This document shows positions 45,753 to 57,591 of a stretch of 64,000 nt of DNA, piece by piece. Source of the DNA: Triops longicaudatus (Eukaryota; Arthropoda; Branchiopoda; Notostraca; Triopsidae); NCBI GenBank assembly GCA_022885665.1, contig JAGQDJ010000100.1, positions 203,501-267,500 of the forward strand. The letters are read 5' to 3'. The position numbers were made by a program, and so were the translations under genes. The notes under the pieces were generated by a model, which was not told the DNA's origin, did not search any database, and saw nothing but the letters and a program-made list of their open reading frames with translations. Numbering within the stretch: the stretch's first letter is position 1; the number at the start of each line of letters is the position of its first letter.

Positions 45753-46480
45753 AAGTTTTCTTTTAACGTTTTTCGAATTTCTGTTTCTCCTCTTACGCTA
45801 ATTTTCATTTTTTTACGACACAAGGAAACATGTCAGTAATAATTTTCACCACAGCATATCGTAAGAGAGGTAAAAATATATACGCAATTCAAATCAACTA
45901 TAAGACCCTTCTAGAGCTGAATTTATACGAGGACAGTGGTGAGGACAAGGGTGTAATTACATAAGCCTTACTACTAGTATGGTATATAAATTCTGCTACG
46001 AATCAGGAGAAGTGTTTTAATTTCAAGGATATACAGTACTTACCGTCATGCGATAAGAAAGTGACATACAATGAGTGTGATTGCTTGTCACGTGCTAAGA
46101 GTCATTGTCTGTTAAACAAAACGAAACAATTAATAAGCCATCGTGCTATGTTACAATAAATATTCAAAATAACGTCTGGTATAATACGAGGATAATTTGA
46201 AGCTTTCTTAGAATCTAGCAACTCAAAAATAAGAAATAAAAATGTTCTTTATTTACCCGTCGAAATGCTCCTTTTCCCGCCTTTTCCAACCGACTTGGGA
46301 ACGACGAATTGTTGTCGAATCTTTTCTGTTCAACTCGATTCCCCGTTCATTCCCTACTAACGCCTTGGTCCAAGCTGACGTCTTATGTGTTGTGAAGTGT
46401 TGAAAACGAAGCGTCGAAACTTTGAATGCAAAAAACTAACAAAACTCGCAACTTAGTAGCGTTTCATTGTATGCATTAAC
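45753..46480. other. Intergenic and LUC7-like gene promoter
   Basis: No gene. The part before 46481 is GC-richer (about 46,255-46,400) and presumably contains the promoter and 5' UTR of the LUC7-like gene. Confidence 0.45.
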
Positions 46481-49235
46481 ATGACGGCTCATGATCAAAT
46501 GCGAGCCATGCTTGACCAGCTTATGGGAACTGGTCGAAATGGTGAGATTAATATTTAAAACTTTCTAGCAGCTTAATCTTTTCATAACTTGTCGACCTTT
46601 AGCATGTTGTAAATCCTAAAATTTGGGCCCACCGTGCAGTGGTTTATCGTACAAATTTCAGGGTGAAACTAAGAGACACCCCAAGGAAAAATTCATGCTT
46701 GAATGATTGCGAAATTAGTTGATAATGGCGTTTGCCATCTGCCAACTAGGCTAATGACACTTAGGCGGCATCTGTTTTTCTTCATATGAGCAAAATTGTT
46801 TGCCATTGCCAATCTGTTACGTAAAAATGCATTTTGAAGCATTTGTTACTATTATATTGCTTTCTTTGTCTTGCAGGCGAAAACAGTAAATTCCAAGTCC
46901 AGTTCGACGATCCCAAAGTGTGCAAAAGCTTTCTCTTGGCATGCTGTCCTCATGAAATCTTGGCCTCTACTGTAAGTATTACTTCCTGCTTCCACTATCC
47001 TTCTCAGTAATATCAGTCACGGCCTTTTATTTTTTATTTTGAGCTACGAAAGTCTTAAGAGCAGCACAAGAACCTTAAAACATGCTGAACTCTTTCTCAG
47101 CTGTGTTTTGTCGTCATGTTTACCTGGCTGTTATTCGGTTTTTCATGCAAAAAAAGGTTCACTATTAATTGGATGGTTCAAATAGCAGAGAGGCCTCGCC
47201 ATTTTTGAAAGGGGGGCTCAATGCTATGCCTTGTTGCCGGTCTTCATTGTCTTTGTGTCTTAAATTCCATCTCCTTACCATGGTTGTCTCTCATACGTAA
47301 GTACAGTTTATGGCAGTGGTGCGTTGCCATTACTTTTTACAAAAAACAAAAAAAATCTACGCAAAATCAATGAAAATCCCAACAAAAAATATTTCGATTA
47401 GTTTTGCACCTATGGGAGCGTTGTGAGGGACTTGTTCTGCGTACTGGAGTAGTAAGTGTTGTAAAAAAATATTCTCGTTGATATCAGGCTATAATGATCC
47501 TTTTCGTTCCACATTTATCTGTGGGGAAATATTTGTATTGACAGCGCAATTTCCTACCCCCATAAAGAACAATTATTTCGGTTTGGGTAAGTTGTTTGCT
47601 TTTATTGACACAAAATTACCACGACCCAAAAAATAAGAGGATGTTTCTTCCTTGTTGACTTTACATTCTGCTGCGTCTTTACAGCGAATACTCCTTCCTA
47701 AAAGTGGGGTCTGGCTCCATGGAGAAAACGTATGTATGACTTACATTGATTGTTAATTGCGTTCCCTTTATATGTATAGCGAATGGATTTGGGTGAGTGC
47801 CAGAAAATTCACGATTTAGCTCTACGGGCCGATTACGAAAAAGCTGCGCAAACCAAAGACTACGGCTATGATATTGACGTACGTATCAATTTTTTTTTAA
47901 ATATATTAAACCTATTTCAACTGTTAATTTTCTGATCACATTTTTGGAACTTTATTTTATAATTATTTTAAGTATTGTTTATTGATTTTGGGATTATCTT
48001 ACCTAATGTGCAAAAAAATTAATTTAACGAATTTTTCTTTTTTTTCGTAACGTATTTCTCAGATTCTGTTCCAATTTTTCCAGATTTTTTTTATTTTTCA
48101 CGTTCTTTAGAAATGTATGACTTGGAAAATTTGTGGTGATTTTTGTGACAGTAATCTTCCATTTTGAATTGTTTTACAGTGGATTTTTGCGTAAACCGTA
48201 AAGTTAAGCTGAGTGTACCTTATTTTTTGCATTATTATGCTCAGAATGTACTGTACTTTCCCAGTTTTTTTATTATTCTTTGATACTTTCAGGAATTTTT
48301 TGAATTTTTGAAAAATGTGTTTAGAATTATAATATTCTATTACTTTTATTAATTTTCAAAAAATAATTTTAGAATATTTGAACATTTTCTTTTTTATTTA
48401 AGTGAATGTTTTTGTTTTAGAAATTATTTACTTAAATAATTAGAAATTATTTTATTTCGTCTAATTTCCTATATTTGTATTTTAGGCAATGGAGCATTTG
48501 CAGTCCTTCATTAGCGATTGTGACCGGCGTACGGAAGCTGCCAAGAAACGTTTAGCCGAAACTCAAGAAGAACTAACGGCTGAAGTCGCTGGCAAAGCGA
48601 ATAAAGTCCACGAGCTAGCCGAAATGATCGGTCAAAAGCTAGCCAAAGCTGAATCCTTGGGCGCTCAAGGCTTAGTAGAAGAATCTATGAAGATGATGGA
48701 AGAAGTAGAAGATATCCGTAAAAAGAAAGTCCAAGCCGAGTTGGAATACCGTAACTCGATGCCAGCTTCGACTTACCAGCAACAAAAACTCCGTGTTTGC
48801 GAAGTTTGCTCGGCTTATTTGGGTATTCACGATAACGACCGCCGGTTAGCGGACCATTTTGGTGGAAAATTGCATCTGGGCTTTATCAAAATTCGCGAAA
48901 AATTGGCGGACCTTTTGGTCCGCGTCAAAGACCGTCGCAAGAAACGCGAAGATGTGCCAATTGAAGAAGGCATATCGCGTGATGGGCGGGACCGGCGTGA
49001 TGACCGCGATAGGGATCGTGATCGTCGTAGTAGTCGAGATCAACGCAGTAGTCGTCATGATCGCGACCGAGATCGCGATCGGAGTGACAGAAGACATGAA
49101 CGGAAGAGGTCACGTGATCGTGACCGCGAACGCGACCGGAAACGGCATTCGGATAAAGAGTCGCGCCGGAGATCGCGCAGTCGCTCCCGAAGTCGTTCTC
49201 GTCGTAAAGATGGCTCCACTTCGAAAGACGACTGA
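46481..49235 (+). CDS. LUC7L: LUC7-like U1 snRNP-associated splicing factor
   Basis: Nuclear splicing factor that works with U1 snRNP in 5' splice-site choice. Four coding exons, 46481-46541, 46877-46971, 47780-47878 and 48486-49235, give 334 aa. The N-terminus MRAMLDQLMGTGRNG is typical. The first zinc finger follows (VCKSFLLACCPHEILASTRM, CCCH type: C, C, H and the H of KIHDLALRADYEKA). The second zinc finger is VCEVCSAYLGIHDNDRRLAD, then HFGGKLHLGF. Between them lies a long charged helix. The C-terminal 80 residues are RD/RS-rich repeats, as in metazoan LUC7L and LUC7L2. A possible 45-nt in-frame cassette exon lies in intron 2. Confidence 0.95.
47685..47729 (+). other. Candidate 45-nt cassette exon in LUC7-like intron 2
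   Basis: A pyrimidine-rich acceptor (gcgtctttacag) precedes 45 nt with no stop in the required frame (RILLPKSGVWLHGEN), followed by a good donor (gtatgt). The insertion would fall between the first zinc finger and RMDLGE. Purely a prediction. Confidence 0.35.
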
Positions 49236-49790
49236 TTTTGTTGCATGCTGAACCGGTTTTCCCCTTGCTTGATTTCTTTAACGGTAATACAGGATTTCTC
49301 CCTATTTTTCCTCGTTTTTCCTTTGGTTTGCAAGTTTCGGTGACCCGAATTAAAATATAGAGGATGAATGCGTGGGGATTGTAAGTTTATTTCGCTATAT
49401 GCAAAAAAAGCATGACAATACACACCATATGAGCAGAAAAGTTTTGAGACTCATTTTACCTTGCATTCTGGTGGGTTTGCGTTCCAATACTTATGAATTA
49501 GCAACATATAAACAGAACAGAACTAGAAAAGCGACGCATGGGTCGAATTTGGCGTTTATCTTCAAGAGGCTTCTTCAACGATCAATGTTTTTTCAACGAA
49601 ACATAAGAAAATTAAGCGACAATTTAAAGCAGGGGAAGATCACAAAGACCATTTAATAATTAATAATAATATAAAACCTTTAACTCGTTTAGAAAAGCTT
49701 TCTCTTTTTTTGTTTTTCTTATGAAAAGGTTGTAAAGGTGGAGGTTACAAAGCACAGATACATTCGAAACAAAAAGAACTAAACGGAGTT
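49236..49790. other. Convergent 3' ends of the LUC7-like and fascin genes
   Basis: No gene. Contains attaaa and aataat-type polyadenylation-like signals and A/T runs. Confidence 0.5.
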
Positions 49791-52700
49791 TCAAAACTCC
49801 CAAAGTGTAGCAGTTGACGCGTCGTCACTGCCAGGAGCGAAACTTCCGTTTTTGCCGGCGATTATGTAAGATCCGTTGCTTATTTTGATGGACATGCGAG
49901 ATGGCTCACGGAGCTCCAGGTAGAAACTTTCTGGTGTGTCGGCATCAGCGCTGACGCTGTCACCAGAGCATTGCCAGTACTGGCCCTTTTGACCTATTAC
50001 ACACGAGAAAAATAAATATGTAAATAAAAAATTTAAACAAGCTTTTCTTTTCTTGGAGGTGGATGGTTTAAAATAACCCCAATTTACGGTAGTTTAGAAT
50101 CACAAGTTTTTTCTCGTTTTAGACAATAGCAACCTCTTTCTACTTCTGATAAACATCTTTACAGTAGAAGAACACGGAAAGTTGAGACTTGAAAGTACTT
50201 TTTTATAACTTACTTTTAAAGAAGACTGCACCTTTGGCTCCACGTTCGACTTGAATGGTTTCGTAATTCGCTTTGTTGCTCTCGAGCTTATTCGAGCCAC
50301 TCTTGAAGCCCACAAAGCCTTGCTCGCACTTGAGTACCAGTATAGGCCTAAATATTTCCACACAAAAGCCATGTAAATGTAATTGCTAAGCACCTTGCTC
50401 AACTGGGATCATTTACTTTTTTTTTTTTAATGTATTGCTCTTTTTGTGTACCTATTAATAAGGTAGAAGTAGAACTTGGTCGCGTCATCTATGGCTTCAC
50501 TGTTGGCGAAAAGGTGACCGGATTTTTTAGTCGCGACATATTTGCCGTTGTTCGCACGGAAGACGACAGAACCGTCAGATTGCCAATTGAGCTCTAAGAG
50601 GGCATTGGAAGACCTGCAAAACGAGTTCAAGAGACATTGCATTACTTGCGTCCCCTTTTAAAGAGAAAATGGTATAGTTTATTTTTAACTCTTAAGAATT
50701 AAACCAAACTTGTTTCTAAAAGACAAAGTAGTTTGATAATGAACGCACTTTTTAGAAGTGTTGGCTTGAATGCCACCAGCCGTTTCCAAGCTCCAATACG
50801 CATCGGTCATTGTTCGCAAGTACCACCGCTTGGTCACAGTGTCAAACTCTAACTGGAACGTCTCATCCTTCGAGATTTCATCTTGATTGGCCGTCACGTC
50901 CACGCCTAAATGAAACACGCAAAGCATTTTCTATTAGTCCAACGTGATTTTCTTTTTGTTTCCTTTGTTGAAAGGAACACATTATTCTTCTTTCGTTTGT
51001 TCGCCTGGAGGAAAATAACAAGCACGTATATTAAAGAAGCTTGGGGTGAAGTCATTAGCAAGTCATAAAGGTTGTCATTGCAGAAAGGTGTCCAGCAATC
51101 TTCCTCCTTTGTCTTTACCTTGTTTAACGGAGACGTATCTGCCGTTCATGGCGGAAATAAACGCCGCTTGGGGCAAGGAGTCTTCTAATGTGAACAATTC
51201 ATCTTTGGTCACCATGCTGGAACGAGTTTTGAGCACCGCTTTGGAACCAATAGGGGCCAAGAACAAACCTTGGTGGTCACGTAAGGCTAATTGTCCGTTG
51301 TGATACTCCAAAGAAAATAAGCACTCTTTGGAGCACGTGTCGGCCAAACGCCCATCTCGCAGCAAGTACTTGTTGTTACACGTGTGAATGGCGTACTTAT
51401 GATCTTCTTCGCGGAATTCCAAAGTGAAAAGTGTATCGGCACCCCAGGGGATGTTGGCATCCACGTGGATCTCGTCGCCTGCTTCGGATAAATGCGCAAA
51501 ACGCTTGCGACCCACTGAGCGCAGATTCACTTGCGGACGGGCAGCTAAATGAACCCACCTATACAATAAAAAATAAATAATTCAATTTCTAAATAAAAAC
51601 TACCAACAAGCTCTTTTTACATCTCGATTGCACGTTTTTACTTGTTTAAAAAGAGTTCCGAAGACAACTAAAAATACAGAAATCAAATAGAAAAAATGCT
51701 TTGTTTCGTACTAAACACGGATATCACCTTTTCGCTGTATGATATAAGAACTTCATAATATCGAATAATTTGTTGCATATTTACATAAAGTAAATGACAA
51801 TTCAAAACTCTCAATTCTCTAAGGAATAGCGTTAAGGCTACGGGATACTTAAGGCTCTTATGGGCGAATAACAGGAAACTTTGCAGGTCATAGCGCAAAG
51901 TTCGTTTGGTATTTCAAAATATCTTCCCAACAGTAATGATATAGACGATCAAATCTAATGATTGTCGAAGAGACTTTTTTAATCATTATGTTGGAAATGT
52001 GCAAATAAGGAACACATTTATTTAGCTTTGAAAGGGGAAAAAATCAGGCTACGACCAATGAGTCAGTAGATTATTTTTTACGTAGATTTTCAAGAGAAAA
52101 CAGGGTTGCAATCAGACAATTATTTTTGAGTTATGCACTGAACAGCTTTTGCTTGTTTTTGTTCTCGTGGCGTAAAAACATTCAATGGCACGGGGACGCA
52201 ATTGAAAAATGCATTGTGCTTGCAATGACATCTATAGGATTACGTTGTCCCCAACTCCGGTATCCCGTAGCCTGTTGCAAAAGTGTTCGTTATAGCGCAA
52301 TTCTATCGCATAATAGGATTTTTTGACAAACATATGAGTAATAAATCGGTGCAATAGAATCTCATTGTAAATGAATTGCTGACTACAACTGATCGATGGA
52401 AAAGTTATATTACGTGAAGGTAAGAAAAAGCGTCCGATCTAACGAATTTCGATGTACAAATTGTCCTAAAAAGTCCTGAATAAACTAGATTTTATTGCAT
52501 CTAAGCTTCTATTGCATCCTGCATAAATTAAATTTTTTATTTGTACGTACTCGTATCTTAATTTGTTTCAGTATTTCTAATATTTTGTGCATTCTAGTCC
52601 TTGCTTTTATTTTATTGTTTATTCAAACATTATCTGTTATTTAATGTTTCATGTCTCTAGCGAAGAGCAAATGCTTACACTAAAAAAAAATAAAAAAAAA

Positions 52701-53117
52701 AAAAAAAAAATACCATAGTTCGTTGTCGCCAGCTGTCTTGGCGGAGCATGTGAGTTTGTCGGCTCCGGCTCCGATGAAGTACCCACGGGTGGTATTCTTG
52801 AAAGCCCAGCGTCCCTTTTCGTCAGCTACGACGATCTCGAACCTTGCTCCGGCATCTTTTTCTTCATTCTCACAAGTGACATTGCCGTACTGGTCTACGG
52901 ATAAGTACTTGTCCAGATGTGACTTTAAGCAGACGGCTTCGCCCTCGCCGAACGGTTCCAACGTCCACAGTTGCTTTTTCTTCAACGCGACGCCGTTGGA
53001 ATTGACCTTAAAGCCGAACGTCTCGGCGGTGAGGTATCGACCCGAAGACGCGTTCAACAACCCGACGATCCAGCATCCTTGCGCTGCGCTTGCGCCATTG
53101 CTTTCTAAGCCATTCAT
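49791..53117 (-). CDS. Fascin (actin-bundling protein, singed-type)
   Basis: Cytoplasmic F-actin cross-linker that makes parallel bundles in filopodia and bristles. Six coding exons (53117-52714, 51558-51119, 50905-50749, 50613-50452, 50347-50214, 49993-49791) give 499 aa, the usual fascin length. Four beta-trefoil domains are visible through repeated patterns. Examples are NASSGRYLTAETFGFKVNSN at the start, then NKYLLRDGRLADTCSKECLF and MNGRYVSVKQG. Later come NGKYVATKKSGHLFANSEA and NGSYIIAGKNGSFAPGSDD, ending LWEF. Exon 1 has ALKKKQLWTLEP and HLDKYLSVDQYGNVTCE, matching the N-terminal trefoil with its actin-binding region. Intron 1 (1.15 kb) starts beside a long A/T run and holds a mariner-like remnant. 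It is convergent with the LUC7-like gene. Confidence 0.95.
52281..52450. repeat. Possible pogo-like remnant in fascin intron 1
   Basis: gtgttcgttatagcgcaatt at the left and gtccgatctaacgaatttcg at the right resemble an inverted pair of mariner-type ends. The related string gtgttcgttatagcgagt occurs near 15,250. Weakly supported. Confidence 0.35.
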
Positions 53118-56100
53118 GTTGTATCCCTACAAGCCCAATACAGACAAAAAGGACCAAACCAGTGAAAATCTTTTAAAATCGACCGACACGCGAAACAAAG
53201 ATTAAAAGGCGTCAAGCCTAATGAGAACGAACTGTTTCCTCGACTCTATCGTAACTAATCACAACAAACCATAAATCCTACTCAAGACAATTCGTCAAGC
53301 TCTATCCATGTCATTGTTGTTACAGATTTCAAGCTGGCCGGAAAGGGACGGAAGTAATCAATACTTGATGGTTGACGCGCATACGAAATAACAGAAACAG
53401 GAAAAGGAGTAGCAAAAGAGGCGTGGTTCGGTCCATTTTACTAAAGCTGAAAATTTTCCCCACCAAAACTTGTTTCCTATAAACCAATTAAGCCAAAAAC
53501 TGTCAGCCTTCCCCTTTTTTAGCGCCATACCAGATGTTTTGGCACGTTCTGACCGTTCACATTTTCAGTGGAATTCCAAACTAACTCAACAGCCGAGGAC
53601 CGACCCTAGCCCTCACACTCATTTATTGCCCCACAGGGTAAAAACGAGCTCTCGCTTTTCGCAACAGCTGCAAGTCCCGTTCTTTGGGTTTCCCTTCCGT
53701 GTAAGGAACTTCGAAATTAGTTCTTTTGTCTGGTGATTTGCATTTGTTCAAGTTTTAACTTCAAAGTAAAAACAATTTAAAAAAATTCGTTGACAGAGCA
53801 TTCGTTAAGTTTAGATTAGAGCACCATAAAACTATTGCGTGTCAGTATCGAAAACGTTCTCTGAAGATTTGTTGTATTGCTTAATCGCTTTTAGTGCTTG
53901 TTGAACGAACCGGAAGTGATAATACGCATAGGACTCACAGTTTATTAGCTGCAACTTGTTTAGTGAGCGTCAAATTTCCTTTTACAGTAGCTTAAAAAAA
54001 AGAAAAGATGCCTAAGAAAAAACGAGTAAAGCCTTATGGCATTACATGGTTCCTGGTTGGTCTAAAACGGGTGACGAATCTTCGAACATCTGTTGTGTAT
54101 TAGAGTGTTGTGTACTACATTCCATTTTTGTAAAGGGTCAAGCCAGCAAACAATTTTTATTTTCAAACCAAGCGTATCGGAACTTGGACTTTTTTTCTTA
54201 AAAAATAAGTTATTTATTTTCTCGGTTTGTGTGCCACGTTTCAAGCAAGGTTAGTTATTCATGAAAAACAGCGATTTCTTTGACCGCAAAAATGTGGGTT
54301 TCCCGGAAATTTGTTTCGCCTTCTTACAATCCAAAGAAAGTTGTAGCTCTCGCTACGCAGGACATGAATCTCCTTTTTACTGCTTTAACTTGACTTGTGG
54401 AGGAAACAAATTCAATAAATATAAAAAACGATAACCAAAAAAGGAGACGTCTAATAGAACGTAACAGAAATGTTTTAAGAGACTTCCTGACTGTTGATGA
54501 TCCGCGCATATCAGTGAAACACAAACTCGACGTTTTTCATATTCCATTTAACTTACTTTTCTTATGTTCTTTTTTCATTTATTTCTTTTAGTTCTTGTCA
54601 CTATTCACAGTAGAACTTCGTTGCAACGAACCCTATGAAAACGGAAGATTTTTTTTAGCATAAGAGTTCGTAACGATGCTCTACTGCATTTATTTCTTAT
54701 TTTTTTCGAAATATTTTTTTTTCTGACGAACTTTTTTTAAGCACGTATGCGCTCTATTAGCTGAAAACCAGAACCCCAGGGTTCTCTATAACAAGATTCT
54801 GTTTTTATTTTAGATTTTATTTTTTGATATTTTTTGGTGGGCTGGCCTATAAGTTCCGAAACAGGCGGTATTACCTTCTAAGGCGATACTGTGCCACAAC
54901 TTGTTAGCCACTCAATTACGAAATGGAGACGCATTTTTAAAGTTTGTGTGCGCTCTTCTTGCTGAAAACCCAGACATATGACTCTTATAAGCCCCCAAAA
55001 TGCTTTTGTTATAAAGGAGAGGGCGGTGAAGTGGGGTGGGAGGGTGATTTAGTGGGAGGGGGTCTACGGGGTAGAGCAGAGCGAGATGTGGAAGGGAAAA
55101 GCGGCAGATGGATGCCAGAAGAAGAGTAACCAACGTTTCCAGACTCATTTGAATACTTGGGGTTTGATTGCTTTTCTCTTCGGGGGCTTCCAAGGTCTCA
55201 TAAATCGTCACGTAATGTCGAACCCCAATGATTGCGATAATTCAAATGTCAGAAATCATTACCAACTTTTCGGAAACTATTTTTCTTAAGTTCTAAACAA
55301 AAGTTTAAGCTTGGTAAGGGTCAAAAGCTTGAAATAGTATGAAGTTGTTAAACTATAGAAAAGGTTCAGACCGAGTAGTGGGAGGGTGGGAAGATTGACA
55401 GGAAACTGTACCCTCGTACCCCCTCTAGCCCTTGAAACTCCCTTATGGGGTTTTAAAACTTGCTTACGCGTAGGCAACAAAACGAAATAATTCTTTTTGA
55501 CGTGTTTTCTTTTTTTTTCTTTATTTTTTAGATATCAAAAAACGAGGAAACTTCCGAATCGATGGACACACGTGGGGGGTTCGCGTCGTTCAAATGTCTT
55601 TCTCGACTTTTTTTTATGGGTAAACGGGATACCCTGTAGCGACTAGCGGCATTGTCTCGTTCCGGACAACCGGACGAGAATAGCAGCGCAATAAATAAAA
55701 AAGGGTATACCTGTTATGTACGTAGGCTTGGGCTGAGGAACGATCGATATCGCACTGTATAATCCTTGGGGATTGATGGATGGATTGCACTCGGAATTTC
55801 GAGATGAGTATTCGCGGACAAGGGGAATAGCGGTATTGGGTTTCTTTAGGGCTTTTTGGTGGGGAAATGTTTAAGGGGAATTGAGCTAGTGGTATGTCCT
55901 TTCGACGTCGGGCACAACACGAACACTACTGACGGGAACCACAACCGAAGCTGGGGAAGTGGAGCCCAGTTGCTCAGGCCAAGGCAAGGTTGACATGAAC
56001 GGTTGGGGGAACAGAAGGGGACGTCTCGGTCCCAGCGGCATTTCCCGGTTTCGCCGACGTCGCTTACAGAAAGGTAGAGACGGTTAAGAGGTGGCGGCAC

Positions 56101-57591
56101 GGAATGGTAAGCTACTTGCAGCTGTTGTCGCTACCGTGGTGATACGATCTTCTGCAAACATCCTATGACGTTAAACCGTAGGTGCTTGTAGCTTCTAGAT
56201 ATCCAATTATATGAAGATTTTCTTGACTTTCAAGCACGGACCAGTATACTGTATTTCATGATGATCCAATTATGCGTAAGTTTCTCAATTTGAATTATCA
56301 TAGAAGTTTAATTTCCGAAAGCTACAATCCCGGTTTTAGTGAACTTCTGTGATTTCACATTATTGTTTAATATGTAATCCATTCAAAAGGTTGCGGAATA
56401 CGCTAGTCAAAGCTTTTCACAAAAATAGAAAAAAATTTAGAACAAGGAAAACAGTTTTGAAATCGTCGGATTAGTATTAGGAAGCAGTGATTGCACTGTT
56501 GCGTGTGTAAAAATACATGTCTTACTTTAAATTTGTAGCATTTTTCATTTAAATTTTATTCGGTTATTGTATTTAATTTTTTATTAAATAATTCTTTGTG
56601 ATATTAGTTCATTTAATTGGAGCGCGCTTGAATGTAAGTGCGTAGGCGATATAATTCTCAATAGGTGGCAGGACCTGTTGGAACGCTGGATTGTGAAATA
56701 GACTGCGTGAGAATAAAAGGGGGAAATTTCGGGAAATACCCTGACACTCGAATTTGGTGTTGCGGTCAAGATGTGTGGGAGACGATTTGATGGAATACCT
56801 GTTTTGCGCCGGTTGTGTGGAGCTTGTGTGACAGCGGTTTGGCATAGAAACCCCGAAATGTGATCCAGTAAGGTAAGTATAATTTCCGTTACGGTACATT
56901 TTGTAATTAATCCTTCACTTATTCGTTGCTGGTAAGGATTGCCTCACTTCGTATCATTTCGTGGTCACGGAAATTCTAGTTGGTAGGATATTGGCATAGT
57001 CGCAAGTAACTCCATAAATTTAATCACCATTAGCGTGTACTAAATTAAAAAAAATGTCTGGTGTTACGGTCAGATTACGTTCGTTCTGAAGAAGAAATGA
57101 GTCACTTAAGTTTGTTATGTATTTTTAAAAAATAGGTTTGTTTGGCTTCTGGTTTTCGACTAAAAAGAAATGGATGGTTTCAGAAACGTGTGTTTCAGTA
57201 AACATTAAGATTCCGGTGAACGATTTCGCAATTCGATCACGTAACGTGAAGAATTGAGTTGTGCAACATGGAAGACGCTGTTTGTGTTGACAGCCTTTAA
57301 TTAACTGCCGTATCGAATCACAAACGAGCCATGGAAGTACCATATGAAGTTTTACGCAGACAATGCAACATTAGTCTTCAGAAATCATTAACTTGAAATG
57401 TGTTCGTCCTAGATTACTACGTCTTCACACCCAACACTTAACCTCTAAATTAGTTTTGATTTTGTTCCCAAGATCTCGCAATCACTTAATTAGCAAGTAA
57501 CGTATAGCGATGCCGGAGGAAAAGTTTTATGAAGTTGCTGAGATTACAACTTCACGTTTCGACTATATTTAATTTCAGTTCTTGTTTCCAG
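53118..57591. other. 4.5-kb intergenic region
   Basis: No coding region I can support. It probably contains the fascin promoter and non-coding leader (near 53.1-54 kb) and a 79-bp MITE. G-rich patches lie at 55,015-55,095 and 55,850-56,100. ORFs inside lack domains or splice partners. Confidence 0.45.
54608..54686. mobile_element. 79-bp mariner/pogo-like MITE
   Basis: Begins cagtagaacttcgttgcaac and ends as the inverse of cagtagagcatcgttacgaa. Both ends carry the CAGTAGA...CGTT...CGAAC pattern of Tc1/mariner-pogo termini. The two arms make up most of the element. TA target duplications are not evident. Confidence 0.6.

Noticed and set aside
48846..49423. ORFs in other frames across the LUC7-like RS/RD tail
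   Set aside because: Shadows of repetitive codons in the real reading frame.
55015..56100. G-rich region considered as a coding or CpG-island promoter
   Set aside because: No open frame with family features, and CpG content could not be measured reliably by eye.
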